Assembly: GCA_036250195.1 (NCBI GenBank)
Contig: JAVHZZ010000016.1
Span: 806,001-870,000 of the forward strand
DNA length: 64,000 nt
Reading direction: 5' to 3'
Source of the DNA: Mixophyes australis
Lineage: Eukaryota; Chordata; Amphibia; Anura; Limnodynastidae
In this document: positions 29,931 to 46,900 of the stretch, piece by piece
Layout: every line of letters begins with the position of its first letter
Position numbering within the stretch: the first letter of the stretch is position 1
Notes under the pieces: model-generated
The model's database searches: none
What the model saw: the letters and a program-made list of their open reading frames with translations, nothing else
What the model was told of the DNA's origin: nothing
Program-made: the position numbers and the translations under genes

Positions 29931-32720
29931 TCGAATCATGAATCTCGAATCATGAATTGAATCATGAATCATGAATTGAATCATGAATTGATCAATAAAT
30001 CATGAATCATGAATTGAATCATGAATCATAAATCGAATCATGAATCATGAATCGAATCATGAATCATGAATTATGAATCATGAATCATGAATTGAATCAT
30101 GAATTGAATCATGAATCATGAATCATGAATTGAATCATGAATCATGAATCGAAACATGGATCATGAATTGAATCATGAATCATGAATCATGAAATGAATC
30201 ATGAATCATGAATCATGAATAATGAATAATGAATCGAATCATAAATCATGAATTGAATCATGAATCATGAATTAAATCATGAATTTTAAATTGATTCATA
30301 AATCATGAATTGAATCATGAATCATGATTTGAATCATGATTTGAATCATGAATCATGAATCATGAATCATGAATCGAATCATGAATCATGAATTGAATCA
30401 TCAATCATGAATCATGAATTAAATCATGAATCGAATCATGTATCATGAATTGAATCATGAATCATGAATCGAATCATGAATCTCGAATCATTAATTGAAT
30501 CATGAATCATGAATTGAATCATGAATTGAATCATAAATCATGAATCATGAATTGAATCATGAATCATAAATCGAATCATGAATCATGAATTGAATCATGA
30601 ATCATGAATCATGAATCGGATCATGAATCATGAATCATAAATGGAATCATGAATCATGAATTGAATCATGAATCATGAATCATGAATCAAATCATGAATC
30701 ATGAATCGAATCATGAATCATGAATTTAATCATGAATCATGAATCATGAATTGAATCATGAATCATGAATCGAATCATGAAACATGAATTGAATCATGAA
30801 TCATGATTTGAATCATAATTCATGAATTGATTCATGAATCATGAATTGAATCATGAATCATTAATAATGAATTGAATCATGAAGCGAATCATAATTCATG
30901 AATCATGAATTGATTCATGAATCGAATCATGAATCTCGAATCATGAATTGAATCATGAATCATGAATTGAATCATGAATTGATCAATAAATCATGAATCA
31001 TGAATTGAATCATGAATCATAAATCGAATCATGAATCATGAATCGAATCATGAATTATGAATCATGAATCATGAATTGAATCATGAATTGAATCATGAAA
31101 CATGAATCATGAATTGAATCATGAATCATGAATCGAAACATGGATCATAAATTGAATCATGAATCATGAATCGAATCATGAATCATGAATTGAATCATGA
31201 ATCATGAATCATGAATCGAATCATGAATCATGAATCATTAATCATGAATCATGAATCGAATCATGAATCATGAATTGAATCATGAATCATGAATTGAATC
31301 ATGAAACATGAATCATGAATTGAATCATGAATTATGAATCATGAATCATGAATTGAATCATGAATCATGAATCGAATCATGAATCATGAATCGAATCATG
31401 AATCATGAAATGAATCATGAATTGAATTATGAATCATGAATCATGAATTAAATCATGAATCATGAATCATGAATTGAATCATGAATCATGAATTGAATCA
31501 TGAATCATGAATTGAATCATGAATCATGAACTGAATCATGAATCATGAATTGAATCATGAATTATGAATCATGAATCGAATCATGAATCATGAATCGAAT
31601 CATGAATCATGAATCGAAACATGAATCATGAATTGAATCATGAATCATGAATCATGAAATGAATCAAGAATCAGGAATCGAATCATGAATCATGAATCAT
31701 GAATAATGAATCGAATCATGAATCATGAATTGAATCATGAATTATGAATCGAAACACGAATCATGAAATGAATCATGAAACGAATCATAAATCATTAATC
31801 ATGAATCGCATCATGAATCATGAATTAAATCATGAATTGTGAATTGATTCATAAATCATGAATTGAATCATGAATCATGATTTGAATCATGATTTGAATC
31901 ATGAATCATGAATCATGAATCATGAATCATGAATCGAATCATGAATCATGAAATGAATCATCAATCATGAATCATGAATTAAATCATGAATCGAATCATG
32001 TATCATGAATTGAATCATGAATCATGAATCGAATCATGAATCTCGAATCATGAATTGAATCATGAATCATGAATTGAATCATGAATTGAATCATAAATCA
32101 TGAATCATGAATTGAATCATGAATTGAATCATAAATCATGAATAATGAATTGAATCATGAATCATGAATCGAATCATGAATCTTGAATTGAATCATGAAT
32201 CATGAATCAAATCATGAATCATGAATTGAATCATGAATCATGAATCAAATCATGAATCATGAATTGAATCATGAATCATGAATTGAATCATGAATCATGA
32301 ATCATGAATCATGAATTGAATCATGAGTCGAATCATAAATCATGAATCAAGAATTGAATCATGAATCATGAATCGAATAATGAATCATGAATTGAATCAT
32401 GAATCATGAATCATGAATCATGAATCGAATCATGAATCATGAATTGAATAATGAATCATGAATTATGAATCATGAATCATGAATTGAATCATAAATTGAA
32501 TCATAAATCATGAATTTAATCATGAATCATGAATCGAATCATGAATCATGAATTGAATCATAAATCATGAATCATGAATCATGAATTGAATCATGAATCA
32601 TGAATCGAATCATGAATCATGAATCATGAAATGAATCAAGAATCAGGAATCGAATCATGAATCATGAATCATGAATAATGAATCGAATCATGAATCATGA
32701 ATTGAATCATGAATTATGAA
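29930..32720. repeat. Array segment with GAGTCG marker
   Basis: This is ordinary satellite tiles. CATGAGTCGAATC at about 32325 matches the same rare tile at about 25705 (offset 6620). This segment and 25.4-26.4 kb are therefore related copies. No non-satellite sequence is visible. Confidence 0.65.
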
Positions 32721-32721
32721 T

Positions 32722-35700
32722 CGAAACACGAATCATGAAATGAATCATGAAACGAATCATAAATCATTAATCATGAATCGAATCATGAATCATGAATTAA
32801 ATCATGAATCATGAATTGAATCATAAATCATGAATTGAATCATGAATCATGATTTGAATCATGATTTAAATCATGAATCATGAATCGAATCATGAATCAT
32901 GAATTGAATCATGAATCATGAACTGAATCATGAATCATGAATCATGAATCATGAATTGAATCATGAATTATGAATCATGAATCATGAATCGAATCATGAA
33001 TCATGAATCGAAACATGAATCATGAATTGAATCATGAATCATGAATCATGAAATGAATCATGAATCATGAATCATGAATAATGAATCGAATCATAAATCA
33101 TGAATTGAATCATGAATCATGAATTAAATCATGAATTGTGAATTGATTCATAAATCATGAATTGAATCATGAATCATGATTTGAATCATGATTTGAATCA
33201 TGAATCATGAATCATGAATCATGAATCGAATCATGAATCATGAATTGAATCATCAATCATGAATCATGAATTAAATCATGAATCGAATCATGTATCATGA
33301 ATTGAATCATGAATCATGAATCGAATCATGAATCTCGAATCATGAATTGAATCATGAATCATGAATTGAATCATGAATTGAATCATAAATCATGAATCAT
33401 GAATTGAATCATGAATCATAAATCGAATCATGAATCATGAATTGAATCATGAATCATTAATCATGAATCGAATCATGAATCATGAATCATGAATCGAATC
33501 ATGAATCATGAATCATAAATGGAATCATGAATCATGAATTGAATCATGAATCATGAATCATGAATCAAATCATGAATCATGAATCATGAATCGAATCATG
33601 AATCATGAATTTAATCATGAATCATGAATTGAATCATGAAACATGAATCGAATCATGAAACATGAATTGAATCATGAATCATGATTTGAATCATAATTCA
33701 TGAATTGCATCATGAATCATGAATTGAATCATGAATCATTAATAATGAATTGAATCATGAAGCGAATCATAATTCATGAATCATGAATTGATTCATGAAT
33801 CGAATCATGAATCTCGAATCATGAATTGAATCATGAATCATGAATTGAATCATGAATTGATCAATAAATCATGAATCATGAATTGAATCATGAATCATAA
33901 ATCGAATCATGAATCATGAATCGAATCATGAATCATGAATTGAATCATGAATTGAATTATGAATCATGAATCATGAATTGAATCATGAATCATGAATCGA
34001 AACATGGATCATAAATTGAATCATGAATCATGAATTGAATCATGAATCATGAACTGAATCATGAATCATGAATCATGAATTGAATCATGAATTATGAATC
34101 ATGAATCATGAATCGAATCATGAATCATGAATCGAATCATGAATCATGAATTGAATCATGAATTGAATCATAAATCATGAATCATGAATTGAATCATGAA
34201 TTGAATCATAAATCATGAATCATGAATTGAATCATGAATCATGAATCAAATCATGAATCATGAATTGAATCATGAATCATGAATCATGAATTATGAATCA
34301 AATTATGAATCATGAATTGAATCATGAATCATGAATCGAATCATGAATCATGAATCGAATCATGAATCATGAATCATGAATCAAATCATGAATCATGAAT
34401 TGAATCAGGAATCATGAATCGAATCATGAATCATGAATTGAATCATGAATCATGAATTGCATCACGAATCATGAATTGAATCATGAATCATTAATCATGA
34501 ATTAAATCATGAATCATGAATCATGAAATGAATTTCGAATTGAATCATGAATCATGAAATGAATCATGAATTGAATCATGAATTGAATCATGAATCATGA
34601 AATGAATCACGAATTGAATCATGAATCATGAATTGAATCATGAATCATGAAATGAATTTCGAATTGAATCATGAATCATGAAATGAATCATGAATTGAAT
34701 CATGAATCATGAAATGAATAATGAATTGAATCATGAATTGAATCATGAATCATGATTCATTAAATGAATCATGATTTGAATCATGAATCATGAATCATGA
34801 ATTGAATCATGAATCATGAAATGAATCATGATTTGAATCATGAATCATGAATTGAATCATGAATCATGAATCATGATTCATGAATTGAATCATGAATCAT
34901 GAATCAAATCATGAATCATGAATTGAATCATGAATCATGAATCGAATCATGAATCATGAATCATGTATCATGAATTGAATCATGAATTGAATCATAAATC
35001 ATGAATCATGAATTGAATCATGAATTGAATCATAAATCATGAATAATGAATTGAATCATGAATCATGAATCGAATCATGAATCTTGAATTGAATCATGAA
35101 TCATGAATCAAATCATGAATCATGAATTGAATGAGTTGAATCATAAATCATGAATCATGAATTGAATCATGAATCATGAATCGAATCATGAATCATGAAT
35201 TGAATCATGAATCATGAATCATGAATCATGAATCGAATCATGAATCACGAATTGAATCATGAATCATGAATTATGAATCATGAATCATGAATTGAATCAT
35301 AAATTGAATCATAAATCATGAATTTAATCATGAATCATGAATCGAATCATGAATCATGAATTGAATCATAAATCATGAATCATGAATCATGAATTTAATC
35401 ATGAATCATGAATTAAATCATGAATCATGAACTGAATCATGAATCATGAATCATGAATCATGAATCATGAATCATGAATTGAATCATGAATTATGAATCA
35501 TGAATCATGAATCGAATCATGAATCATGAATCGAATCATGAATCATGAATCATGAAATGAATCAAGAATCAGGAATCGAATCATGAATCATGAATCATGA
35601 ATAATGAATCGAATCATGAATCATGAATTATGAATCGAAACACGAATCATGAAATGAATCATGAAACGAATCATAAATCATTAATCATGAATCGAATCAT

Positions 35701-36070
35701 GAATCATGAATTAAATCATTGAATCATGAATCATGAAATGAATCATGAATTGAATCATGAATTGAATCATGAATCATGAAATGAATCACGAATTGAATCA
35801 TGAATCATGAATTGAATCATGAATCATGAAATGAATTTCGAATTGAATCATGAATCATGAAATGAATCATGAATTGAATCATGAATCATAAAATGAATCA
35901 CGAATTGAATCATGAATCATGAATCATGAATTGAATCATGATTCATGAAATGAATCATGATTTGAATCATGAATCATGAATCATGAATTGAATCATGAAT
36001 CATGAAATGAATCATGATTTGAATCATGAATCATGAATTGAATCATGAATCATGAATCATGATTCATGAA
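32722..36070. repeat. ~3.4-kb block, second copy of the 6.1-6.2 kb-spaced pair
   Basis: This block carries the same ordered landmarks as 26.5-29.9 kb, including the TTCGAA cassettes at 34534, 34658 and 35837 and the same out-of-phase tile at 35126. Sharing of that one-off break is strong evidence of block duplication rather than independent expansion. Confidence 0.82.
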
Positions 36071-36389
36071 TTGAATCATGAATCATGAATCAAATCATGA
36101 ATCATGAATTGAATCATGAATCATGAATCGAATCATGAATCATGAATCATGTATCATGAATTGAATCATGAATTGAATCATAAATCATGAATCATGAATT
36201 GAATCATGAATTGAATCATAAATCATGAATAATGAATTGAATCATGAATCGAATCATGAATCTTGAATTGAATCATGAATCATGAATCAAATCATGAATC
36301 ATGAATCAAATCATGAATCATGAATTGAATCATGAATCATGAATCGAATCATGAATCATGAATCATGAATTGAATCATGAACTGAATCA

Positions 36390-37630
36390 TAAATCATGAA
36401 TCATGAATTAAATCATGAATCATGAATTGAATCATAAATCATGAATTGAATCATGAATCATGATTTGAATCATGATTTAAATCATGAATCATGAATCGAA
36501 TCATGAATCATGAATTGAATCATGAATCATGAACTGAATCATGAATCATGAATCATGAATCATGAATTGAATCATGAATTATGAATCATGAATCATGAAT
36601 CGAATCATGAATCATGAATCGAAACATGAATCATGAATTGAATCATGAATCATGAATCATGAAATGAATCATGAATCATGAATCATGAATAATGAATCGA
36701 ATCATAAATCATGAATTGAATCATGAATCATGAATTAAATCATGAATTGTGAATTGATTCATAAATCATGAATTGAATCATGAATCATGATTTGAATCAT
36801 GATTTGAATCATGAATCATGAATCATGAATCATGAATCGAATCATGAATCATGAATTGAATCATCAATCATGAATCATGAATTAAATCATGAATCGAATC
36901 ATGTATCATGAATTGAATCATGAATCATGAATCGAATCATGAATCTCGAATCATGAATTGAATCATGAATCATGAATTGAATCATGAATTGAATCATAAA
37001 TCATGAATCATGAATTGAATCATGAATCATAAATCGAATCATGAATCATGAATTGAATCATGAATCATTAATCATGAATCGAATCATGAATCATGAATCA
37101 TGAATCGAATCATGAATCATGAATCATAAATGGAATCATGAATCATGAATTGAATCATGAATCATGAATCATGAATCAAATCATGAATCATGAATCATGA
37201 ATCGAATCATGAATCATGAATTTAATCATGAATCATGAATCATGAATTGAATCATGAAACATGAATCGAATCATGAAACATGAATTGAATCATGAATCAT
37301 GATTTGAATCATAATTCATGAATTGCATCATGAATCATGAATTGAATCATGAATCATTAATCATGAATTGAATCATGAAGCGAATCATGAATCTCGAATC
37401 ATGAATTGAATCATGAATCATGAATTGAATCATGAATTGATCAATAAATCATGAATCATGAATTGAATCATGAATCATAAATCGAATCATGAATCATGAA
37501 TCGAATCATAAATCATGAATTATGAATCATGAATCATGAATTGAATCATGAATTGAATTATGAATCATGAATCATGAATTGAATCATGAATCATGAATCG
37601 AAACATGGATCATAAATTGAATCATGAATC
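36390..37630. repeat. Re-copy of the 32.78-34.03 kb segment
   Basis: GATTTAAATC (32865/36476) and AAATGGAATC (33517/37128) both repeat at 3611 bp, and ACATGGATC (34004/37605) at 3601. One or two tiles have been lost towards the right. The left edge joins through GAACTGAATCATAAATC near 36380, a tile order not seen elsewhere. Confidence 0.75.
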
Positions 37631-37979
37631 ATGAATCATGAATTGAATCATGAATCATGAATTGAATCATGAATCATGAATCATGAATCGAATCATGAAT
37701 CATGAATCATTAATCATGAATCATGAATCGAATCATGAATCATGAATTGAATCATGAATCATGAATTGAATCATGAAACATGAATCATGAATTGAATCAT
37801 GAATTATGAATCATGAATCATGAATTGAATCATGAATCATGAATCGAATCATGAATCATGAATCGAATCATGAATCATGAAATGAATCATGAATTGAATT
37901 ATGAATCATGAATTGAATCATGAATCATGAATTGAATCATGAATTGAATCATGAATCATGAATCGAATCATGAATCATG

Positions 37980-39680
37980 AATTGAATCATGAATCATGAA
38001 TCATGAATCGAATCATAATTTATGAATCATGAATCGAATCATGAATCATGAATCATAAATCGAATAATGAATTATGAATCATGAATCATGAATCGAATCA
38101 TGAATCATGAATCATGAATTGAATCATGAATCATGAATTGAATCATGAATCGAATCATGAATCATGAATCATGAATTGAATCATGAATCATAATTCGAAT
38201 CATGAAGCTCGAATCATGAATTGAATCATGAATCATGAATTGAATCATGAATTGAATCATAAATCATGAATCATGAATTGAATCATGAATCATAAATCGA
38301 ATCATGAATCATGAATTGAATCATAAATCATGAATCATGAATTGAATCATGAATCATAAATCGAATCATGAATCATGAATTGAATCATGAATCATGAATA
38401 TAATCATGAATCATGAATTGAATCATGAATCATGAATATAATCATGACTCATGAATATAATCATGAATCATGAATTGCATCATGAATCATGAATTGAATC
38501 ATGAATCATTAATCATGAATTAAATCATGAATCATGAATCATGAAATGAATCATGAATTGAATCATGAATCATGAAATGAATCATGAATCATGAATCGAA
38601 TCATGAATCATGAAATGAATCATGAATTGAATTATGAATCATGATTTGAATCATGAATCATGAATTGAATCATGAATTGAATCATGAATCATGAATCGAA
38701 TCATGAATCATGAATTGAATCATGAATCATGAATCATGAATCGAATCATAATTTATGAATCATGAATCGAATCATGAATCATGAATCATAAATCGAATAA
38801 TGAATTATGAATCATGAATCATGAATCGAATCATGAATCATGAATCATGAATTGAATCATGAATCATGAATTGAATCATGAATCGAATCATGAATCATGA
38901 ATCATGAATTGAATCATGAATCATAATTCGAATCATAAAGCTCGAATCATGAATTGAATCATGAATCATGAATTGAATCATGAATCATAAATCGAATCAT
39001 GAATCATGAATTGAATCATAAATCATGAATCATGAATTGAATCATGAATCATAAATCGAATCATGAATCATGAATTGAATCATGAATCATGAATATAATC
39101 ATGACTCATGAATATAATCATGAATCATGAATTGCATCATGAATCATGAATTGAATCATGAATCATTAATCATGAATTAAATCATGAATCATGAAATGAA
39201 TCATGAATTGAATCATGAATCATGAATTGAATCATGAATCATGAAATGAATCATGAATTGAATCAAGAATCATGAAATGAATCATGAATTGAATCATGAA
39301 TCATGAATCATGAATCATGAATAATGAATCGAATCATGAATCATAAATCGAATCATGAATCATGAATTGAATCATAAATCATGAATCATGAATTGAATCA
39401 TGAATCATAAATCGAATCATGAATCATGAATTGAATCATGAATCATGAATATAATCATGACTCATGAATATAATCATGAATCATGAATTGCATCATGAAT
39501 CATGAATTGAATCATGAATCATTAATCATGAATTAAATCATGAATCATGAAATGAATCATGAATTGAATCATGAATCATGAAATGAATCATGAATTGAAT
39601 CAAGAATCATGAAATGAATCATGAATTGAATCATGAATTGAATCATGAATCATGAATCATGAATCATGAATAATGAATCG
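37980..39680. repeat. Short-unit domain with GAATATAATC and TGACTCA tiles
   Basis: CGAATCATAATTTATG repeats at about 38011 and 38744 (offset 733). TGACTCA within an ATAATCATGACTCATG string occurs at 38445, 39102 and 39458 (offsets 657 and 356). The GAATATAATC tile recurs without TGACTCA from 43.5 kb onward, so this is an ancestor or relative of part of the right-hand domains. Confidence 0.75.
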
Positions 39681-42600
39681 AATCATGAATCATAAATTGA
39701 ATCATGAATCATGAAATATGAATCATGAATCATGAATTGAATCATAAATTGAATCATAAATCATGAATTGAATCATGAATCATGAATTGAATCATGAATC
39801 ATGAATTGAATCATAAATAATGAATCATGAATCATGAATTGAATCATGAATCATGAATTGAATCATGAATCATGAACTGAATCATGAATCATGAATCATG
39901 AATCATGAATTGAATCATGAATTATGAATCATGAATCATGAATTGAATCATGAATCATGAATTGAATCATGAATCATGAACTGAATCATGAATCATGAAT
40001 CATGAATCATGAATAAAATCATGAATTATGAATCATGAATCATGAATCGAATCATGAATCATGAATCGAAACATGAATCATGAATTGAATCATGAATCAT
40101 GAAATGAATCAAGAATTATGAATTGAAACATGAATCATGAATCATGAATAATGAATCGAATCATAAATCATGAATTGAATTATGAATTATGAATCGAAAC
40201 ACGAATCATGAAATGAATTATGAAACGAATCATAAATCATTAATCATGAATCGAATCATGAATCATAAATTAAATCATGAATCATGAATTGAATCATAAA
40301 TCATGATTTGAATCATGAATCATGAATTGAATCATGATTTGAATCATGAATCATGAATCATGAATCATGAATCGAATCATGAATCATGAATCATGAAATG
40401 AATCATCAATCATGAATCATGAATTAAATCATGAATCGAATCATGTATCATGAATTGAATCATGAATCATGAATCGAATCATGAATCTCGAATCATGAAT
40501 TGAATCATGAATCATGAATTGAATCATAAATCACGAATCATGAATTGAATCATGAATCATAAATCGAATCATGAATCATGAATTAAATCATGAATCATGA
40601 ATCATGAATCGAATCATGAATCATGAATTGAATCATGAATCATGAATCATGAATTGAATCATGAATCATAATTCGAATCATGAAACATGAATTGAATCAT
40701 GAATAATGATTTAAATCATAATTCATGAATTGCATCATGAATCATGAATTGAATCATGAATCATTAATCATGAATTGAGTCATGAAGCGAATCATAATTC
40801 ATGAATCATGAATTGAATCATGAATCGAATCATGAATCTCGAATCATGAATTGAATCATGAATCCTGAATTGAATCATGAATCATGAATCATGAATCATG
40901 AATTGAATCATGAATTGAATCATGAATTGAATCATGAATCATGAATCGAATCATGAATCATGAATTGAATCATGAATCATGAATCATGAAGTGAATCATG
41001 AATCATGAATTGAATCATGAATCATGAATCATGAATCGAATCATGAATCATGAATCATGAATCATGAATCATGAATCGAATCATGAATCATGAATCATAA
41101 ATCATGAATCGATTCATGAATCATGAATTGAATCATGAATCATGAATCTTGAATCGAATCATGAATCATGAATCATGAATCATGAATCGAATCATGAATC
41201 ATGAATCATGAATCATGAATCGAATCATGAAACATGAATTGAATCATGAATAATGATTTGAATCATAATTCATGAATTGCATCATGAATCATGAATTGAA
41301 TCATGAATCATTAATCATGAATTGAGTCATGAAGCGAATCATAATTCATGAATCATGAATTGAATCATGAATCGAATCATGAATCTCGAATCATGAATTG
41401 AATCATGAATCATGAATTGAATCATGAATCATGAATCATGAATCATGAATTGAATCATGAATTGAATCATGAATCATGAATCATGAATTGAATCATGAAT
41501 CATGAATCGAATCATGAATCATGAATTGAATCATGAATCATGAATCATGAATCATGAATCATGAATCGAATCATGAATCATGAATTGAATCATGAATCAT
41601 GAATCATGAATCGAATCATGAATCATGAATCATGAATCATGAATCGAATCATGAAACATGAATTGAATCATGAATAATGATTTGAATCATAAGTCATGAA
41701 TTGCATTATGAATCATGCATTGAATCATGAATCATTAATCATGAATTGAGTCATGAAGCGAATCATAATTCATGAATCATAAATTGAATCATGAATCATG
41801 AATAATGAATTGAATCATGAATCATGAAATGAATCATGAATTGAATCATGAAATGAATCATGAATTGAATCATGAATCATGATTCATGAATTGAATCATG
41901 AATCATGAATCAAATCATGAATCATAAATTGAATCATGAATCATGAATCATGAATCATGAATAGAATTATGAATTGAATCATAAATCAAGAATCCTTAAT
42001 TGAATCATGAATCATGAATTGAATCATGAATTATGAATCATGAATCATGAATCGAATCATGAATCATGAAATGAATCATGAATCATGAATCGAATCATGA
42101 ATCTCGAATCATGAATTGAATCATAAATCATGAATTGAATCATGAATTGAATCATAAATCATGGATCATTAATTGAATCATGAATCATAAATCGAATCAT
42201 AAATCATGAATCGAATCATGAATCATGAATCATGAATCATGAATTGAATCATGAATTGAATCATAAATCAAAAATCCTGAATTGAATCATGAATCATGAA
42301 TCGAATCATGAATCATGAATTGAATCATGAATTATGAATTATGAATCATGAATCATGAATCGAATCATGAATCATGAAATGAATCATGAATCATGAATCA
42401 TGAATTGAATCATAAATCATGAATCGAATCATGAATTAAATAATGAATCATGAATTGAATCATGAATCATGAATTGAATCATGAATCATGAATCATGAAT
42501 CATGAATTAAATCATAAATTGAATCATAAATCATAAATCATGAATTGAATCATAAATCATGAATCATGAATCGAATCATGATTCATGAATCATGAATCAT

Positions 42601-43900
42601 AAATCGAATCATGAATCATGAATTGAATCATGAATCATGAATTGAATCATGAATCATGAATCATGAATCATGAATTGAATCATGAATTATGAATCATGAA
42701 TCGAAACATGAATCATGAATTGAATCATGAATCATGAATCATGAAATGAATCAAGAATCATGAATCGAATCATGAATCATGAATCATGAATAATGAATCG
42801 AATCATGAATCATGAATTGAATCATGAATCATGAATTGAATCATGAATTATGAATCGAAACAAGAATCATGAAATGAATCAAGAATCATGAAACGAATCA
42901 TAAATCATTAATCATGAATCGAATCATGAATCATGAATTGAATCATGAATCATAAATCGAATCATAAATCTTGAATCGAATCATGAATCATGAATTGAAT
43001 CATGAATTATGAATCATGAATCATGAATCGAATCATGAATCATGAATTGAATCATGAATTGAATCATAAATCAAGAATCCTGAATTGAATCATGAATCAT
43101 GAATCGAATCATGAATCATGAATTGAATCATGAATCATGAAATGAATCATGAATTGAATCATGAATCATGAATAATGAATTGAATCATGAATCATGAAAT
43201 GAATCATGAATTGAATCATGAATCATGAATTGAATCATGAATCATGAATTGAATCATGAATTGAATCATGAATCATGAACTGAATCACGAATCATGAATC
43301 ATGATTCATGAATTGAATCATGAATCATGAATCAAATCATGAATCATAAATTGAATCATGAATCATGAATCGAATCATGAATTATGAATTGAATCATAAT
43401 TTGAATCATGAATCATGAATCATGAATCATGAATTAAATCATGAATCGAATCATGAATCATGAATCATGAATCATGAATTGAATCATGAATTGAATCATA
43501 AATCATGAATTATGAATTGAATCATGAATCATAAATCGAATCATGAATCATGAATTGAATCATGAATCATGAATATAATCATAAATCATGAATTGCATCA
43601 TGAATCATGAATTGAATCATGAATCAATAATCATGAATTAAATCATGAATCATGAAATGAATCATGAATTGAATCATGAATCATGAAATGAATCATGAAT
43701 TGAATCATAAATTGAATCATGAATCATGAATAATGAATTGAATCATAAATCATGAAATGAATCATGAATTGAATCATGAATCATGAATTGAATCATGAAT
43801 CATGAATTGAATCATGAATCATGAATTGAATCATGAATCATGAAATGAAACATGAATTGAATCATGAATCATGAATCATGAATTGAATCATGAATCATGA
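39680..43900. repeat. Mixed array domain with TGAGTCA cassettes
   Basis: The cassette AATAATGATTT through GAATTGAGTCATGAAGCG occurs three times, with TGAGTCA at 40776, 41323 and 41747 (spacings 547 and 424). The tile AAGAATCCT first appears around 41990-43075 and becomes the main landmark of everything to the right. No gene is visible. Confidence 0.7.
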
Positions 43901-46900
43901 TTCATGAATTGAATCATGAATCATGAATCAAATCATGAATCATAAATTAAATCATGAATCATGAATCATGAATTGAATTATGAATTGAATCATAAATCAA
44001 GAATCCTGAATTGAATCATGAATCATGAATTGAATCATGAATCATGAATCGAATCATTAAACATGAATTGAATCATGAATAATGATTTGAATCATAATTC
44101 ATGAATTGAATCATGAATCATGAAATGAATCATGAATTGAATCATGAATCATGAATTGAATCATGAATCATGAATTGAATCATGAATCATGAAATGAATC
44201 ATGAATTGAATCATGAATCATGAATCATGAATTGAATCATGAATCATGATTCATGAATTGAATCATGAATCATGAATCAAATCATGAATCATAAATTGAA
44301 TCATGAATCATGAATCATGAATTGAATTATGAATTGAATCATAAATCAAGAATCCTGAATTGAATCATGAATCATGAATTGAATCATGAATCATGAATCG
44401 AATCATTAAACATGAATTGAATCATGAATAATGATTTGAATCATAATTCATGAATTGCATCATGAATCATGAATTGAATCATGAATCATTAATCATGAAT
44501 TGAGTCATGAAGCGAATCATAATTCATGAATCATGAATTTAATCATGAATCGAATCATGAATCTCGAATCATGAATTGAATCATGAATCATGAATTGAAT
44601 CATGAATCATGAATCATGAATCATGAATTGAATCATGAATTGAATCATGAATCATAAATCATGAATTGAATCATGAATCATGAATCGAATCATGAATTGA
44701 ATCATGAATCATGAATCATGAATCGAATCATGAATCATGAATTGAATCATGAATCATGAATCATGAATCGAATCATGAATCATGAATCATGAATCATGAA
44801 TCGAATCATGAAACATGAATTGAATCATGAATAATGATTTGAATCATAAGTCATGAATTGCATAATGAATCATGAATTGAATCATGAATCATTAATCATG
44901 AATTGAGTCATGAAGCGAATCATAATTCATAAATCATGAATTGAATCATGAATCGAATCATGAATCTCGAATCATGAATTGAATCATGAATCATGAATTG
45001 AATCATGAATCATGAATTGAAATGGAATTGAATCATGAATCATGAATCATGAATTGAATCATGAATTGAAATGGAATTGAATCATGAATCATGAATCATG
45101 AATTGAATCATGAATCATGAATCGAATCATGAATCATGAATTGAATCATGAATCATGAATCATGAATCGAATCATGAATCATAAATTGAATCATGAATCA
45201 TGAATCATGAAACGAATCATGAATCATGAATCATGAATCATGAATCATGAATCATGAATCGAATCATGAATCATGAATCATGAATCATGAATCATGAATC
45301 GAATCATGAATCATGAATTGAATCATGAATCATGAATCGAATCATGAATCATGAATTATGAATCATGAATCATGAATCAAATCATGAATCATGAATTGAA
45401 TCATGAATCATGAAATGAATCATGAATTGAATCATGAATTGAATCATGAATCATGAATAATGAATTGAATCATGAATCATGAAATGAATCATGAATTGAA
45501 TCATGAATCATGAATTGAATCATGAATCATGAATTGAATCATGAATTGAATCATGAATCATGAATTGAATCACGAATCATGAATTAAGATTCATGACTTG
45601 AATCATGAATCATGAATCAAATCATGAATCATAAATTGAATCATGAATCATGAATCGAATCATGAATTATGAATTGAATCATGAATTGAATCATGAATCA
45701 TGAATCATGAATCATGAATTAAATCATGAATCGAATCATGAATCATGAATCATGAATCATGAATTGAATCATGAATCATGAATATAATCATGAATCATGA
45801 ATTGCATCATGAATCATGAATTGAATCATGAATCATTAATCATGAATTAAATCATGAATCATGAAATGAATCATGAATTGAATCATGAATCATGAAATGA
45901 ATCATGAATTGAATCATAAATTGAATCATGAATCATGAATAATGAATTGAATCATGAATAATGAAATGAATCATGAATTGAATCATGAATCATGAATCAT
46001 GAATTGAATCATGAAATAAATCATGAATTGAATCATGAATCATGAATCATGAATCATGATTCATGAATTGAATCATGAATCATGAATCATAAATTGAATC
46101 ATGAATCATGAATCATGAATTGAATTATGAATTGAATCATAAATCAAGAATCCTGAATTGAATCATGAATCATGAATTGAATCATGAATTATGAATCATG
46201 AATCATGAATTGAATCATGAATCATGAAATGAATCATGAATCATGAATCGAATCATGAATCTCGAATCATGAATTGAATCATGAATCATGAATTGAATCA
46301 TGAATTGAATCATAAATCATGAATCATGAATTGAATCATGAATCATAAATCGAATCATAAATCATGAATCGAATCATGAATCATGAATCATGAATTGAAT
46401 CATGAATTGAATCATAAATCAAGAAATCCTGAATTGAATCATGAATCATGAATCGAATCATGAATCATGAATTGAATCATGAATTATGAATCATGAATCA
46501 TGAATCGAATCATGAATCATGAATTGAATCATGAATCATGAAATGAATCATGAATTGAATCATGAATCATGAATCATGAATTGAATCATGAATCATGATT
46601 CATGAATTGAATCATGAATCATGAATCAAATCATGAATCATAAATTAAATCATGAATCATGAATCATGAATTGAATTATGAATTGAATCATAAATCAAGA
46701 ATCCTGAATTGAATCATGAATCATGAATTGAATCATGAATCATGAATCGAATCATTAAACATGAATTGAATCATGAATAATGATTTGAATCATAATTCAT
46801 GAATTGAATCATGAATCATGAAATGAATCATGAATTGAATCATGAATCATGAATTGAATCATGAATCATGAATCATGAAATGAATCATGAATTGAATCAT

